Shown here piece by piece: positions 1-12,136 of a DNA stretch of 64,000 nt (position 1 is the first letter of the stretch; every line of letters starts with the position of its first letter). Location of the stretch: the NCBI RefSeq assembly GCF_014839805.1, contig NC_051118.1:6378391-6442390 (forward strand). The letters are read 5' to 3'. Source of the DNA: Manduca sexta (taxonomy: Eukaryota > Arthropoda > Insecta > Lepidoptera > Sphingidae). The notes beneath the pieces are model-generated. The model was not told the origin of the DNA. It did no database searches and worked only from the letters and a program-made list of their open reading frames with translations. The position numbers and the translations under genes were made by a program.

Positions 1-2030
1 CAAGTTGCTACCTGCTAAATAGAATTTGATGACAACAAAAATAATTCAAATTAGAAAAATTACGGCCTATTTTCATCCAGAAAAAAAGACAATCATCTCA
101 TTACTCAGGAAATTTAAAAAAATAGAATTGAATTCACAATAGAAAAATAAACAACTGAAAATACCTGTGAATAATTAAAACCATTTACAATGAACTGTCA
201 TTCGTAAAGCCTGCAATACTCCTGACAGGTCTACTTAATTAGGTTTGTAAAAAGCATTTTTTTCTTCCAAAAAACAAAGATCAGAACCGGTGGCTAATCA
301 TGATAGTTTAATTAAGTTGTTAAATGATGTACAGACGGCATGAAGAGAATTTCGCATTAATCTATATAGAATTGAATTGTTGATACTTCTTGTCTGTACG
401 TTTTCTTGTAAAAACATTATACAGCCTATGTCTGCTTGTGACATATCAATCTAGCTTTAATGTTTTCTATTATTTTAGGCCTTTCGTTTCATTTTATTTG
501 CTAGCATTTCCCCTAATAGTCTTAGAGTATATTAGATATACTTTGGGCGGGAAAAAACTTTATTATTATTTTAGGTTATATTATTTTAATCAATTTGAGC
601 CGCAATTTATGTCTTTGTGAAATTTATTAACTTCTTTACACTAAAACTGGTAACAGCCCCAAATATGAGTATTGAGGTCAAGCAAAATTGGATTCTACTA
701 GAAAATCTCTAAAACCTAATAAACCACCACAGACAAAGTCGGGCACGGAAGCTTGTACTACAACAATGTAGCGTTCTTTACTTTTTCGCACACAATTCTA
801 TTTATGTATGTACAGCAGTTTTTACTACCGGCTTTAATTATACGGGCTGGTTAATTAATTTGTTGTAAGTAAGATGTCTCGGACGGACAGCATTTGACTT
901 GTTTTTGCACGCGACTTCGTTTACATTCAAACCGAATGCATCGGGCTTGCGCGCGCAAAAAATACTTTATGTAGTTCTCTTTTCATACCGTTTTTTGGAA
1001 TCGATTCAATCTCGACTGTGATATACTGATTTATTATTTATTCATTTAACTGGTTGTTTGTTTATGTGATGAGATCTTCATGTTGAAATCATTTAAATCG
1101 ATATGAATATTCAGACTCTACCAATTTGGATTAAACGTTTTTTTTATATTTGAACGTTCGTAATTCAAAATATCATTAAAACTAAAGGAATCATTGTAGA
1201 TATTTTCTCAGTTACAAAGTTATGCGATAAAAAAATTCGTCCATAAAGCCTTGTGCGCATATCTCTGTATGCGCCAACATATCCTAGAGATAATTCCGAA
1301 GTTTAGACCTAAATATAATATACTAACAGCCTATATCAGACTTCATATAGCCAAAACCAGCAGATAGCCGACATTCAAGCAATTTACTTCCAGGATAATA
1401 TGAACAATACTAATACAGCGACCAGTATAACAAGACCCGCGCTTGTCATTGCGCAATCAGATTTAGTCATTACAAAGCCACATTTGGTATGAGCTTGTTA
1501 TAATTATAAGTAAACTTTCTCTAGATAAAACAGGAGTCGAGGACATGTACCCGAACAGAGCCACGATAGATGTAGCAAGTACAGTCGGGAGGAAAAGTTT
1601 ATTACGATTATGAATACGTATTAGGTATTTCTCGCAGTTTCATTGGCAAAGTCTTTCCTACTATAAAAGACCTTAAAACACAGAAAGAAAAAAACGACAC
1701 CAACGCCATCTATTTAAAAAACAGATTAAAAAACTATTATTTTTCATGAAAGCAAATTACCAGGTTAAAAAGTAGCCTATAATCTAGGACATGGTTTATC
1801 TGTGTGACAAATATATATTTTTTTGTTTTGTACACTGTACCTACTTTATATTTGAACTTATTCTGAAAACGAGCAGCACTATAGTTTCTTGCCCGTTCTT
1901 TGTTGATAGAAACTGCTTTCCGAACCGGTAAAAGAGAATAAAATTACTGAATCTAAATAATGTTTAACATTTTTCACATAGACTACATTTATTCCGAGGA
2001 AACCATAAAAGCACATTCGAAGACATTTTT
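1..2030. other. A+T-rich DNA, no gene recognised
   Basis: I see no coding or repeat signature here. Short ORFs in this stretch have low-complexity, membrane-like compositions typical of A+T-rich noncoding DNA. A small CpG-containing patch lies near 895-960. Confidence 0.6.
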
Positions 2031-2033
2031 ACT

Positions 2034-2182
2034 TGTGGTAGCTCTCTCATATGTGAGAGTCCGCCTGGGTAGGTTCCGCAATGTCTATTTCTGCTGTCGA
2101 GCAGCAGTGTGTAGTCACTGTTGTCTTCCAGTGTAAAGAACTTTGTAGCCAGTGTAACTGACATAATAAGACTTAACACCTT
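2034..2182 (-). repeat. REP-H dispersed repeat fragment
   Basis: On the minus strand this matches the second half of the repeat at 58735-59050. The shared stretch includes the segment encoding 'agacattgcgg', the words 'ggcggactctcacat' and 'atgagag', and an upstream 'ttaagtctta' block. The two copies are clearly homologous but diverged. The family is common in Lepidoptera; whether it is a SINE or a MITE cannot be settled from two copies. The 75-codon minus-strand ORF over it is not a gene. Confidence 0.75.
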
Positions 2183-2583
2183 TTGTCTCAATATGGCGAG
2201 CGCAGTGAAATCGGCAAGCTCGTCTCGTCATTCAAAGCAAAAAAATAATAATAAAAACGTTTCCTCAAAGCTTTCTAACAAGTAAATAAATCTTTATAGA
2301 GTTTTCAAATAATTTAGCAATCGCATGGCGCGCGGCAATTCTTAAAGAAAGTTTAAATATTAATTACAGTAACAATTCGCTAATAAATCATCAAATATGA
2401 ATATTCTACAAATAAACTGATCTAATGTTGAAATATTGTTGAAATTATAATAATTTATTGATTTCAAAGCACTACATTAGTTCAATGAGATTCTGTTTAA
2501 TGGAGTGTTAATGATTTCATTGTAATAGTAAAATCATCTTATTCCATAATATCAAGGTAAATGATAATATACCATAAGAATTA

Positions 2584-2682
2584 ATATTGCTTGGAATATA
2601 GTTTTTATAATTTGAAATATTGCTTCGAATATAGTTTTCATAATTTGAAATATTGCGTGGAATATAGTTTTCATAATTTGAA
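2584..2682. repeat. 33-bp minisatellite, three units
   Basis: Three consecutive 33-bp units start at 2584, 2617 and 2650 and differ at only a few positions. Each contains 'gaatatagtttt' and 'ataatttgaa'. Because 33 is a multiple of three, a 77-codon ORF runs through it with a repeating peptide; this is a by-product of the period and not evidence of a gene. Confidence 0.9.
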
Positions 2683-3401
2683 AACAATTCATACACAAAT
2701 TTTGAAAATATATTTTTATTACTTATACTGTAACACTATGACAATTATAGGCATGCATGAAAAATGTTGTACAGTGCAACATATCGCAGATAAGTGCTTT
2801 GAGAAGTCTAAGTTTATTCTGTAGTATATCTTTTTATAAAGCCGTACTCTAATTAGGATTTACCACGCTGTAGCTGAAATGATATTAGATAATTATATCT
2901 ATGACTGTTTTTTTTATTTTAGTTCATTCTAGGAAAGGTATTAAAAAAAAAAGCTAAAACGTAACGTATTTGGCACTGCGATACGTTTCAATCAGAATAA
3001 TTACCGAACAAAACACTCATATGAATATGAAAGTATCAAAATATGATTCAAATCATTATGAAAATAGGTCAAACTAACGGTAAAACTTTTGTGCATAACT
3101 GTACGAAGCACGAAGGTTAAATACGTCAAGTCATTACGCCTGCCGCGTGGGTGGCTAGATCCTATCACGCTTAATGAAATAAAACTCGAATAATAAAAAA
3201 CGTACCCGTAAATAGTTAGAGTTATGCTATAAGCGCGTGTCAAAACGCATACGGGTCAAGTTATGGTGGTTTTGTTCCGACGTATGTTTTTGGCAGATAC
3301 TATTATTAGAAGGAGACGATTATTTTGATTAATTTAAGGCGATACCTCAAGGTTCATTTTCATACATTTTGTTTCACCTTTAATCTGGGTAACTAAACAA
3401 G
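2683..3401. other. A+T-rich DNA, nothing recognised
   Basis: No repeat family, coding signature or RNA gene seen. A short CpG-containing patch lies near 3140-3250. Confidence 0.55.
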
Positions 3402-3611
3402 TATTGGCAAGTAAAGAATTTAAATTCACGTCTAGTTAGTGATTAGTTCTCGCAGTTGAAAGAAAAACGTAAAATAATTAATAATCATGGATATTTCTGC
3501 CTTTAAAATTTCGTCATATTAAATTTTAAAGACCGAAAATATGATTATTAATTATTTTTCTTTCAACTGCGAAATCATAACTAGAGGTAATTAAATTCTT
3601 TACTACCAATA
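3402..3611. mobile_element. MITE-4, long palindromic foldback element
   Basis: The left arm (from about 3402) and right arm (to about 3611) are inverted copies over most of the element. Shared words include 'agtaaagaattta', 'ctagtta', 'cgcagttgaaagaaaaa' and 'aattaataatcat'. Small indels separate the arms, for example 'gtaaaa' present only on the left near 3470. The unpaired centre is only a few tens of bases. This architecture is that of a foldback MITE. No second copy was found in the window, and no clear target duplication was identified, so the superfamily is unknown. Confidence 0.8.
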
Positions 3612-4199
3612 AAAAATATGAAAAGTATCTAAAAAAATATTCGAATTGAAAAAAGAACTTTACCCGTTAGCTTAAAATTTTAAATTTAGAAGCGTTCTAT
3701 GTTTTTTTTTTAAATAAAATACTGGCTGTACCTGAAAATTTTCAACAAAATATCGCACAATATGCGTTCAAAGTCGCTTAGTGGTAAAATTGTATGTGAA
3801 ATACACAAAAGATATCCATTAAGTGAACGACAAAAAGGCCGTACTGCGTATCGTGCGTTAGATCGTATCGAAATGGCCACATCAGATGGGAGTAAGTAAT
3901 TGGAATCGTCGATAAAGCCAAGATTGATGAATGTGCTTATTGAAAAATGCATTAAATTTGATTAATTCAATATTAGGAGTGGAGAATCTGGGATTGCTTT
4001 TCGGTTCATTATTACTTAAAATCAACACTACTCGCTCTGAATTGAATTGCAATGAATATTGCCATCAAGTAAGCAAGTGTTCTATTTTTAAAATATTAAA
4101 TATTTACGAATAAGTATTTACATTCGTTGGTTTCAATTTAAATTAATTCTTATGAGAGCGGTTAGGGAAACCTAAACAGCATAAGTTTATTAATAAATA
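3612..4199. other. No gene recognised
   Basis: A+T-rich sequence with no family match that I can see. The short ORFs at 3710-3952 and 3931-4113 have no recognisable domain. Confidence 0.5.
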
Positions 4200-4375
4200 T
4201 AATAATAAAATATCAGCTCTGTATTATATAATATTCCACTACTGGGCACGAGCATCTTCTACTACTGAGAGGGATTAGGTCTTAGTCCACCACGCTGGCC
4301 TAGTGCAGATTGGTAGACTTCACATACTCTCAAAATTCTTATATAGAACAGGTACACAGGTTTCCTCACGATGTA
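4200..4375 (-). mobile_element. SINE-B, 5'-truncated copy
   Basis: Read on the minus strand, this is the body and tail of SINE-B (compare 54513-54840): the 'gaggaaacctg' block, 'gaagtctaccaatctgcactaggcc', 'gtggactaagacctaatccctctcagtag', then 'ctgatatt' and an A+T-rich tail. The tRNA-like head is missing. The 72-codon minus ORF is part of the SINE. Confidence 0.85.
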
Positions 4376-4534
4376 TAGGTCTATTAATAAATTTAAATTG
4401 AACTCAGACGTATGAATAACTGGCGTATAATATATTCTGAAAATAGAATATTGCGTGAAATAATATTTATGATGTCGCATGGGTATTCCGGTAACTCGAG
4501 GTAAACCACGTTAGTTATACGTTACACGTTAGTT

Positions 4535-4588
4535 ATAATTATAATTAAAAAATAAGACGAATTTCGTCTTATTTTTAATTATAATTAT
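4535..4588. repeat. A+T-rich hairpin, 26-bp arms
   Basis: Arms 4535-4561 and 4563-4588 are almost perfectly complementary with one extra A in the left arm. They meet at 'gacgaatttcgtc' with essentially no loop. Near-perfect arms suggest a recent origin or active correction; the length is too short for a typical MITE. Confidence 0.85.
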
Positions 4589-4603
4589 CAGTTTTATAAT
4601 AAA

Positions 4604-4997
4604 TATCCTAAGGACTAATTTATTCATCAGATTAAATACAATATGCAAAATTAATTACAATTGTATCAATAGTTTTTAAATTAATTCAGATATTTATTAT
4701 TTTTTCTATAAAAAAAAAATCTGTCATATATATACCTGGTTTTGATGTCCCTTAACAATCATAATTGAACCATATTATATCCATCTAAGGGCTAATTTAT
4801 TCATCAGATAAATCTAATCTAGAAAAAAAATCAAAATCTAGAAAAAATACATGTAAATTAAATTACAGTTGTATCAATAGTCTTTAAATTGAACTTTAGC
4901 TTAGATATTTATTATGTTTTCAGTAAATTTAAAAAATCCGTCATAAATCTCGTTTTGTTGTTTTACTTCCCTTGACAGTCAGAAGTGAGCCGTATTT
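4604..4997 (+). repeat. Diverged tandem duplication, about 175-220 bp per unit
   Basis: Unit 1 (4604-4778) and unit 2 (4779-4997) share, in the same order, 'ctaatttattcatcaga', 'ttgtatcaatagt', 'gatatttattat', 'cgtcat' or 'tgtcat', a 'ttgatgtcccttaacaatca' / 'ttacttcccttgacagtca' block, and 'tgaaccatatt' / 'tgagccgtatt'. Unit 2 is longer because of an A-rich insertion near 4818-4850 that itself repeats 'atctagaaaaaa'. Divergence is high, so the duplication is old. Confidence 0.8.
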
Positions 4998-4999
4998 GT

Positions 5000-6593
5000 A
5001 AGTATATACTGAGACATGTCTAATGTCAATTATTACTTCATTACTATGTTCCAGCCTACAATGGTAACAATCAACTGTAAACAAAACATGGTTTTCCCTG
5101 GACATTATCGCTCGATTGCGTGTTAGGCAGGAACGGAATTTTTACCTATTAATTATTAAGCTTCTATAAATTGATGCTGTTATAATTTAAAGTTTTACAT
5201 TCATTATAATTATTAGAAATGAACCTTCCGGTCCCAGCGATATGGAATGTGAATTGAGTAATTCTCGGTTTAAAACCTATGTTTAATAAGAGTAGTTCGT
5301 TTAATATTATTTGCCTCGAACTATCCTTCAGAGATGACACCAGAGAAGTAGCCGGTCATTAAAACTAAGTCAAATTCATTTAGCAGTGTCCTTAAAAGTC
5401 AATACTCAAAAAAAAGGAAAGGTAGAAAGAAGAATTCATTACTCTTAAAAAATGTTTTAACAAAGGTCAATTTAAAATGGTCAACAAGAACTTCAAAACA
5501 AAAATAATCGCGAGCAAAACCTATTTAACCCTAAGGCCACATTACACCACGTTGTCTCAATAACTCGTTGCGACCTTGGTCTATCCTTCTGTCATTAATT
5601 GGCTAAATTGCACACCTTTTAAGGCGGATCCATGCTGCGATAATGACATCCTTGTGGCTCCACGCAACGGTTGACATACTGAGAGGTCTTAATTAAATGG
5701 TATCTCCTTTAGCAGTCGTTTGACTCATCGGGAATAACTGAGCTGTTTAAGGATCGATTTGAATAATATTTATTGTAGCAAAACAGGAAGTTTTTTCTGC
5801 GGCTCAAGTTATAATGGACGTTGGGGACGGTGACGTTTCGAGGTAACATCGTTTAATGGTTTAGTTTTCGGTGCATAATAAATGGAATCTGAATATAGAA
5901 AGGTTGTCCAAAAACTGAAATTAAATATTACAATCACTTACTGTCATAAAAAAAAAACAACTTCACTCAAAGTGTAAAGCGGGAGAGTCATTGTGAGAAA
6001 CTTGTACCAATAATATATTTTCTTTGAATACAGATTTTCTTATTTATCAAGTATCTCTTTCAAAAGCCGTATTAATAAATTAATCTCACCTTTGAGTAGG
6101 ATCTCAAGTACTATATAATAAGCTTCAGCTGTAATTTAAGTGCTTGATCTCAGCTGAGTCGGCGCTTTTAATAAACAAAAGTCAACTGTTAAAAACCGTT
6201 ACATATGACTTGATATCGCTTGAGCTGACTAATACGGATTTATTAAATATCGACTATCTTAAGATGCTGATCTTAATTGGATGGTGTCTTAGCTATTCAT
6301 ATCGGTCTTCAGAGCGAAAAAGTTATTTCCATTCTAGGAGCAGTGTAGCGTAGTATAGCAAGTCAATTTATATTAGAACACCATGCTTGAATTAAAAATA
6401 ACGTGTTAATAATAAGTATTTTTATGGCAGCAAAGGTTCATTTATAATTAGCTATCCCAGGCTCTCAAGATACAGAAACGTCTCATTTGAGAGTCAACAA
6501 CTTTATACATTTATATGTACCATGATTTGTACCTTGTGTTAGCCTAAATAAAATAAATAATTTCATAATAATTATAAATTGTCTAATAACTTG
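5000..6593. other. Single-copy-looking DNA, no gene recognised
   Basis: No repeat family recognised. 5520-5720 is of higher complexity and carries TTAATTA/TTAATTG homeodomain-type words, but nothing here is diagnostic. Confidence 0.5.
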
Positions 6594-6620
6594 TCACACG
6601 AGATTACTGATACGTAGGAT

Positions 6621-6797
6621 GTGGACTCGATAATTATTGTCCCGATTGTCGTTTCTGCGCATGGTTTGATACCTAAGAGCCTTGATCAACATCTTCAGAA
6701 ACTCTCAAATAGCCGTTGGATCAGAGACCAGATGCAGAAGGCAGTATTGCTGGACACGGCACGCATTTTGAGGATATTCCTCACTTTGAATACGTAA
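6621..6797 (+). pseudogene. LINE reverse-transcriptase C-terminal fragment (CR1/jockey-like)
   Basis: One frame reads without interruption from 6621 to a TAA at 6795-6797 and contains 'IVPIVVSAHGLIPKSL' followed by 'LQKAVLLDTARILRIF'. This matches the usual C terminus of lepidopteran CR1/jockey-type non-LTR retrotransposon ORF2, where a PIV(V/I)SATG-IP-SL block precedes LQK-V-L-T-RI-RKF. An in-frame TAG lies just upstream (6615-6617), and nothing of the catalytic RT domain remains, so it is a dead 5'-truncated copy. The clade assignment is tentative. Confidence 0.75.
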
Positions 6798-6799
6798 CC

Positions 6800-7435
6800 G
6801 CCGGTGGCTTGAGTCTTGAGCTTCGCCTTCTGAGATTGATTTTTCTTTTATACATTGTTTTTTTTTTTTAAATATGTTTCATAAAAAAAAGTATCTTTAA
6901 AATTAAAGAAATAATAAAAAAAATGTGCTAGTAGATATCTCTAGGTTTGCCGGTTTATTTTGATGGATTTCAGAGTTGAGTAATGAGTTTATTACACCAT
7001 GAAACATGAAAATGTAGAAAAACGTGTGATTTTTTTTTATTGTCGATAAAACCTTATGACGTCTCCACCGCACGTTTTAAATATACAAATTACATTAATA
7101 AAATTTCCTTGAATTTGAATGCATTATGTAAATATAAATAAGGATAAACTGACACATCTGTTTGGGTTAGTGACATACTCGTACACCTTAATCTAAAAAT
7201 ACAATGCATCGTCAGATCTCTAAATAAATTAATCCATTAAGATTAAAGTCTAACTTCCAATCAACAATTAAGCGTAATGTAAAGAAGCAATTACGCAGGC
7301 CGGCATAATTTTGCCGATCAACAAGGTATAATTCTAGCCAATCTGTATTTAAACTTTTAACCTTAAAGCCAAAACGAACTTTACTACTCTAAACATCAAT
7401 TGCAAGTTGAACTCACTTTGCCGCGTAAATAAAAA
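6800..7435. other. No gene recognised
   Basis: A+T-rich, with several T and A homopolymer runs (6860-6930). May include the 3' UTR of the LINE remnant just upstream. Nothing else seen. Confidence 0.5.
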
Positions 7436-7512
7436 AAATATAACATTAAAATGAAACTATTTTTCGGATTTTATCGCAGTTTTAATATTTTAGTTTTCTC
7501 CCTTTTCATTTT
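7436..7512 (+). mobile_element. MITE-2 single arm
   Basis: Matches the left arm of the foldback element at 11048-11282: a 'gaaactattttt' start, 'cggattttatcgcagtttt', an A+T spacer and 'ttttctcc'. The centre and right arm are absent. Confidence 0.75.
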
Positions 7513-9268
7513 AATTTTAAACATAAGAAATTATTAAAAAAATATAAAATAAAAAAAATACGAATTATGTAAAAAAAAAACAAAAAGGCATCGTCAAATT
7601 AACATAAACAGACTATACCTTGTCATCTATCATGTCATATTAATGATTTTGGTTAAATTAGGTTTGTAATTTTCTAAGCGTTACTATAGACTTCTAATAC
7701 CATAATCGAAATTAATTCTCTCTCCTCCTATCTCACTGCCCTTAATAAATTATGCCGTTAAATGTAAAAATAACACAACAACCTACTTAGTACATTTGGC
7801 GTAAATTTTTTAAAATTGGTTTCCAAAATTTTCTGCTTGATCGCGGAAGGTTATAATGGTTATATTCGTCTTGTATAAAACTCTTTGTAATGAAAGTGAA
7901 TCATCAAACTAGTTCAGATTGGAATTCACTTTGTTAATCCACATTACTTCAAATTAACAAAGAATGCACTTTGACATTAATATCTAAATATCGAATAAGG
8001 AATTTCATGACAAATCTCCCATCTGTCGAGATATTTTTTTAATAATGAAGATCTGGCCCGCTATGTATGTATTTATGCAATTATGCTCGTATTAAGATGG
8101 AGTTGTGTCGACATTTTTTCATGTTTGCATTAAATTGCACATTTCCTAGGCCGCGCACATTCCATATTTTGTAATTAGAAATATGAATAATGTAAACTAA
8201 TTTAATTGATCACGTTTTGGAATAGTTCCTTTAATTATAACATTTTACATTAATTGGTTGTATAATCAGATCTTACATGTGAAGAAAAAATAAATGTCGT
8301 TCTAATTTTGAAATTCATAATGGTTCTAAATCTTACGCCTTTGCCTTTCCGAAGAAAAAATGTTTTTTACATAAACAAAACAGACAATTCTCTGATATTT
8401 TTTAACTAACTACAAAATTCACTTTAAGTTGTTTTTTTTTTTTATTATCACCCTAATTAGGTAATTCGAGTCGTGTAAAAACATTGCGCAGTTCTTAGAA
8501 ATAAATATATGAGGAAGGAACAAAAATATAGCGATAAGATTATTTTTGCAAGAAGGAAAACGACACTAACACTGAATCGGCCTTAATTTAAAGCTCTAGG
8601 TCGTGCATTCAGTACTATACCTATTACCTAGGTCATTTTGGGTTTTATCGGCTTAATTGAAGTAAAGTCTATATAACTCTAGGCCATTAGGTATCGCAAA
8701 TTCACCTACCATTTAACCTGGATATTCATAGCGTATTAAGACTTCTTGCAAAGCCGGAAATGTGTTTGGTGACAAAAAGCCCGCTCCCAGTACATGGTGC
8801 CTAGGATAGCTGGTGAAATGTGGGTGAATCACAATTTAGCTTACCTTAAAGAGAATAAGTATGATAGTATGTATGTTCGTAATAAAATCTCACACACGTG
8901 TATGATAAAAGGTGGACGTAGATAGAACTCATGTGCCTAAATTTCATGACTAAACTCTAACCTCAATTTCGCGGAGTGAATTTATCAAAACTAGGAATTC
9001 ACTATTTCTACCATACAGGCAAAGTCCATTCCGACTGCTTATATATGGGCAATACTACCTTCTCTGATGGTAAGAGGGTGGGCTCAATATAGAGTGGCGA
9101 CTGACAAGAGACATTTTTTATACGTCACTACAAAATCTTCCTCCCTAATAGTAAGCGGAATTGGGTTCAAACAGCAACTAACAAGAGTTCCACATTCCTA
9201 GCAATCAACGTAATTATAACACCGTATTCACTACACAATAATAATCCGTTAACAAATGTCTAATAATA
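7513..9268. other. A+T-rich DNA, no gene recognised
   Basis: No coding signature. The segment 8750-8830 (words such as 'gtgacaaaaagcccgc') has the texture of a decayed SINE/LINE but I cannot place it in a family. Confidence 0.5.
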
Positions 9269-9270
9269 AC

Positions 9271-9350
9271 ACAAGCGAGAGAAATATTCAAGAATCGTAC
9301 AAGCAGTCTCTACCTACCCCTACGGGATAGAAGCGTAATACTATGTATGA
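9271..9350 (+). pseudogene. LINE C-terminal fragment, frameshifted, with 3' tail
   Basis: Codons from 9275 read 'AREIFKNRT', and after a frame change codons from 9306 read 'VSTYPYGIEA' then TAA (9336-9338). This parallels the intact C terminus at 59261-59368 (ARKVCQDRAKW ... VSAYLNEIEV stop). Downstream 'actatgtatg' is also shared. It is a short 5'-truncated, decayed LINE end. Its 3' end resembles the tail of SINE-A. Confidence 0.7.
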
Positions 9351-10150
9351 ATAATAACGTTACTACACAACTGTACAATTTTTCAAACTACAAAACTCCT
9401 TTCACTTACAAAAACAGTAGCATATCGTAATTTAGTCCCAGATTATAACCAACAGGCATATCTTGTGTTCTCGGCAGTCACTGAATTTGGTCTTAAGTGT
9501 ACACCACTGTCGGATATGGTTAAAGGCCAGTTTTACCATTCTAAATACGGCACAGTGCTTATTAATGGTAATATTAATCTTGATGTATGTATAATATGGT
9601 TTAAATGTATTTTAGTCTTCAATTATGTATTTTATATGGTTAAAAACTTGTTGGTGATAGTTTGAGTACGGTGTAGGTTTTAGGTATGTGTTTTTATGTC
9701 TAGACTTGGTTTTAACTTTTCGTTTTAGTTTAGTTTAGCTAAAGTTTTTCATAACTTTGTTACTAACCTATTTCATATTTAGTTATGTTTTATTAATTAA
9801 TTTTATTACCAAATTTAAATTTGTATAATAATGGAATTTAAAGCTTAAGGGGTAAGTAAAATCATTTTTTAATGATTCTATTTAATCAAATGCATTGTAA
9901 TTCACTCGATAAATATAATAAATAACGATTTTACAATTAACTCGACTGTCTTTTAAACCGCTGATTATTTCATAAATAACTACCATTAGTGATAAATATT
10001 ATACGATACGTATAAGGCGTTGGCTAATTAAAATATAAAGTTAATAAATTTTATTTCTATTCGAACCGTACCTACACCATTTACTAAGCTGACAAACAGG
10101 TTCACAGTAGATTTTATACAATTGGATGACCAGACGAGCAAATTACTCTC
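9351..10150. other. No gene recognised
   Basis: A+T-rich. The 66-codon ORF at 9465-9665 shows no domain. Nothing else seen. Confidence 0.5.
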
Positions 10151-10151
10151 A

Positions 10152-10493
10152 TGGTGATTATCAGCAGCCCTGTATTATAATACCGTCCCACTGTTGGGCT
10201 CGGGCCTCCTCTATTACTGAGAGGGATGGGGCCTTATTCCACCACGATGGCCTAGTGCGGATTGGTAGACTTCACACACCTTCGAAAATTCCTATAGAGA
10301 ATTTCTCAGGTATGCAGGTTTCCTCACGATGTTCTCCTTCACCGTTAAAGCAAGCGATAATTTACAAAGAATACACGCATAATATTTTTAGAAAAGTCAG
10401 AGGCGTGTGCCTTTGGGATTTGAACCTGCGGACATTCGTCTCGGCAGTCCGTTCCACAACCAACTAGGCTATCACCGCTTTTCCTGGTGATTA
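10152..10493 (-). mobile_element. SINE-B, full-length copy with target-site duplication
   Basis: A complete minus-strand SINE-B. It has a tRNA-like head with box A-like 'tagcctagttgg' and box B-like 'ggttcaaatccca', the shared body ('ggtgaaggagaacatcgtgagg', 'gaagtctaccaatccgcac') and a tail ending near 10161. The 9-bp direct repeat TGGTGATTA flanks it (10152-10160 and 10485-10493), extending to 12 bp with one mismatch. That marks L1-type (LINE-mediated) insertion. The 113-codon plus-strand ORF across it is antisense to the SINE and is not a gene. Confidence 0.9.
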
Positions 10494-11040
10494 CAATAGC
10501 CTAAACAACACACTATTCCGGTGACACGAACTCACTAGATTCAACACAAATGTATACTTTTGTACTTGTATTGAATTGGTATTACGCGCATGTAATTTTC
10601 GCTTTAATATACACCCCCCTGCCTCTTTACTGAATTGAAATCTGGCCCAAGCAGACTGGATATCAAAGCGCCGCGCGGCAATGCAGTTCATCCAACACAA
10701 GATAATAGAAAAACACTATTGTTAGGCAGCAGAGGTTAACCACGAACCTAGGCGATCCATCAAGAATCATGAACAGGCTAATTCTACGAATGTCGGTAGC
10801 TCACACAGAATATACACAAAAGTATTCGAGGAAACGCGAACAAAAAGCCACTCCGCCACAGTTTAATATTCGTGACGCGTAATCAGTAATAATACAATTA
10901 AACCACGATGTCAGTAGTGATAGAGTTTTATCGACTGCACTAGACAAGTGCTTTGTTAGAAAAATACTCGGCCTCTGGGGAAATGGTGGCTGTGCACCGT
11001 TTCCGCAATGTAATGCTATATTTTGTATTATGTTTTTAAA
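10494..11040. other. Single-copy-looking DNA, no gene recognised
   Basis: Slightly less A+T-rich than its surroundings. No repeat or coding signature seen. Confidence 0.45.
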
Positions 11041-11047
11041 TTAACTC

Positions 11048-11282
11048 TACATTGGAATAAAATTATTTTGCGGATTTTATCGCGGTTTTTATATTATAAT
11101 TTTCTCGACGTTTCGAAGACTTTGCAGCGTTCATGGTTACGGACCATTTTTCGGACGCCCAACACCTCAGTCCCTCGTGACCATGAAGGCTTCAAAGTCT
11201 CCGAAACGTCACGGGATAATTATAATAATAAAAAACTACGATAAAATAGTTTTATTTCAATGTCTAACATTCACGTAAACAT
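11048..11282 (+). mobile_element. MITE-2, full foldback copy
   Basis: Two long inverted arms. The left has 'ataaaattattttgcgg', 'ttttatcgcggttttt', 'cgacgtttcgaagact' and 'ttcatggt'. The right carries the reverse complement of each in reverse order. The centre (about 11135-11165) is short. Related arms or halves lie at 7436, 32362, 43875 and 55800. The right flank 'cattcacgtaaac' is also shared with the 32362 copy, so the true end may lie there. No transposase is encoded, and the superfamily is not determined. Confidence 0.85.
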
Positions 11283-12135
11283 AAAAAAAATGATTAGCCC
11301 TACATTTTCCAAGGTTTGGCCAATGAAAATTAAAGTTAAACTTTGTTAGTTCTTGATAGTTATGTTCACTGGCGGATTTTATTAAGCTATTTTAAACTTA
11401 TTTTTGACTCATATTTATGCTTTGACACAAATGTTATAAAAGAGTCAATTTTGTGAATTTGAATGTAGCAACTACAGCTAGCCATAAATAACTGAATAAA
11501 TTCAAAACATCAATATATATGCGCCAGGTTTAATTGATTTTTTCACGACGTAAAGTAAATCACTTTTATTTTATTTTTATTAAGAGAAATCAAAATGGTA
11601 AGGACACATAAGTTCATAAGCGATTTGAAGTTATGATTTTCTTCAACTACTTATATGGGTGATTATACCTTATCCTTGTATTAGGGGCACTTTAGTTTCT
11701 GGGAAAGAAATTTAATAAGCGAAGACATGATCAAAATATGGCTTATATCACGGATAGTTACTGGAAATATATTGGACCGCTCAAACCCAAGCTTCAAACA
11801 TTCAAACAGGCCAGTTGTCTCCTAAATTCAACTAATGTATATTCATTATATACTGAATAATTTCTCGCCTCCGTTTTTGTATGCCATGACTAAACAGCGG
11901 AATTAGCAACACCATATACAAAACAATATGACAATTATAAGTTCAAAACATGAACCTACGACCCGCCATTATACGGTCTAAAACATTAATGTATTAAACC
12001 AGTCTAACAAGATCTCAATTAGGCCTCTGTAATTATTACGAACAGTTAAGCCTACGCCTGTAATGAATATGTTAATACGAAACGGTTTAAATATTTCTTT
12101 AGGTTTAAACAAGCAGTGATCTAGAATATAGAGTC
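11283..12135. other. No gene recognised
   Basis: A+T-rich with no repeat or gene that I can identify. Confidence 0.5.
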
Positions 12136-12136
12136 G

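Noticed and set aside
2591..2824. Small repeat-containing protein
   Set aside because: The ORF stays open because the minisatellite period is 33 bp. A+T-rich, low-complexity peptide.
10126..10467. 113-codon ORF as a gene
   Set aside because: It is antisense to a full-length SINE-B with target-site duplication.
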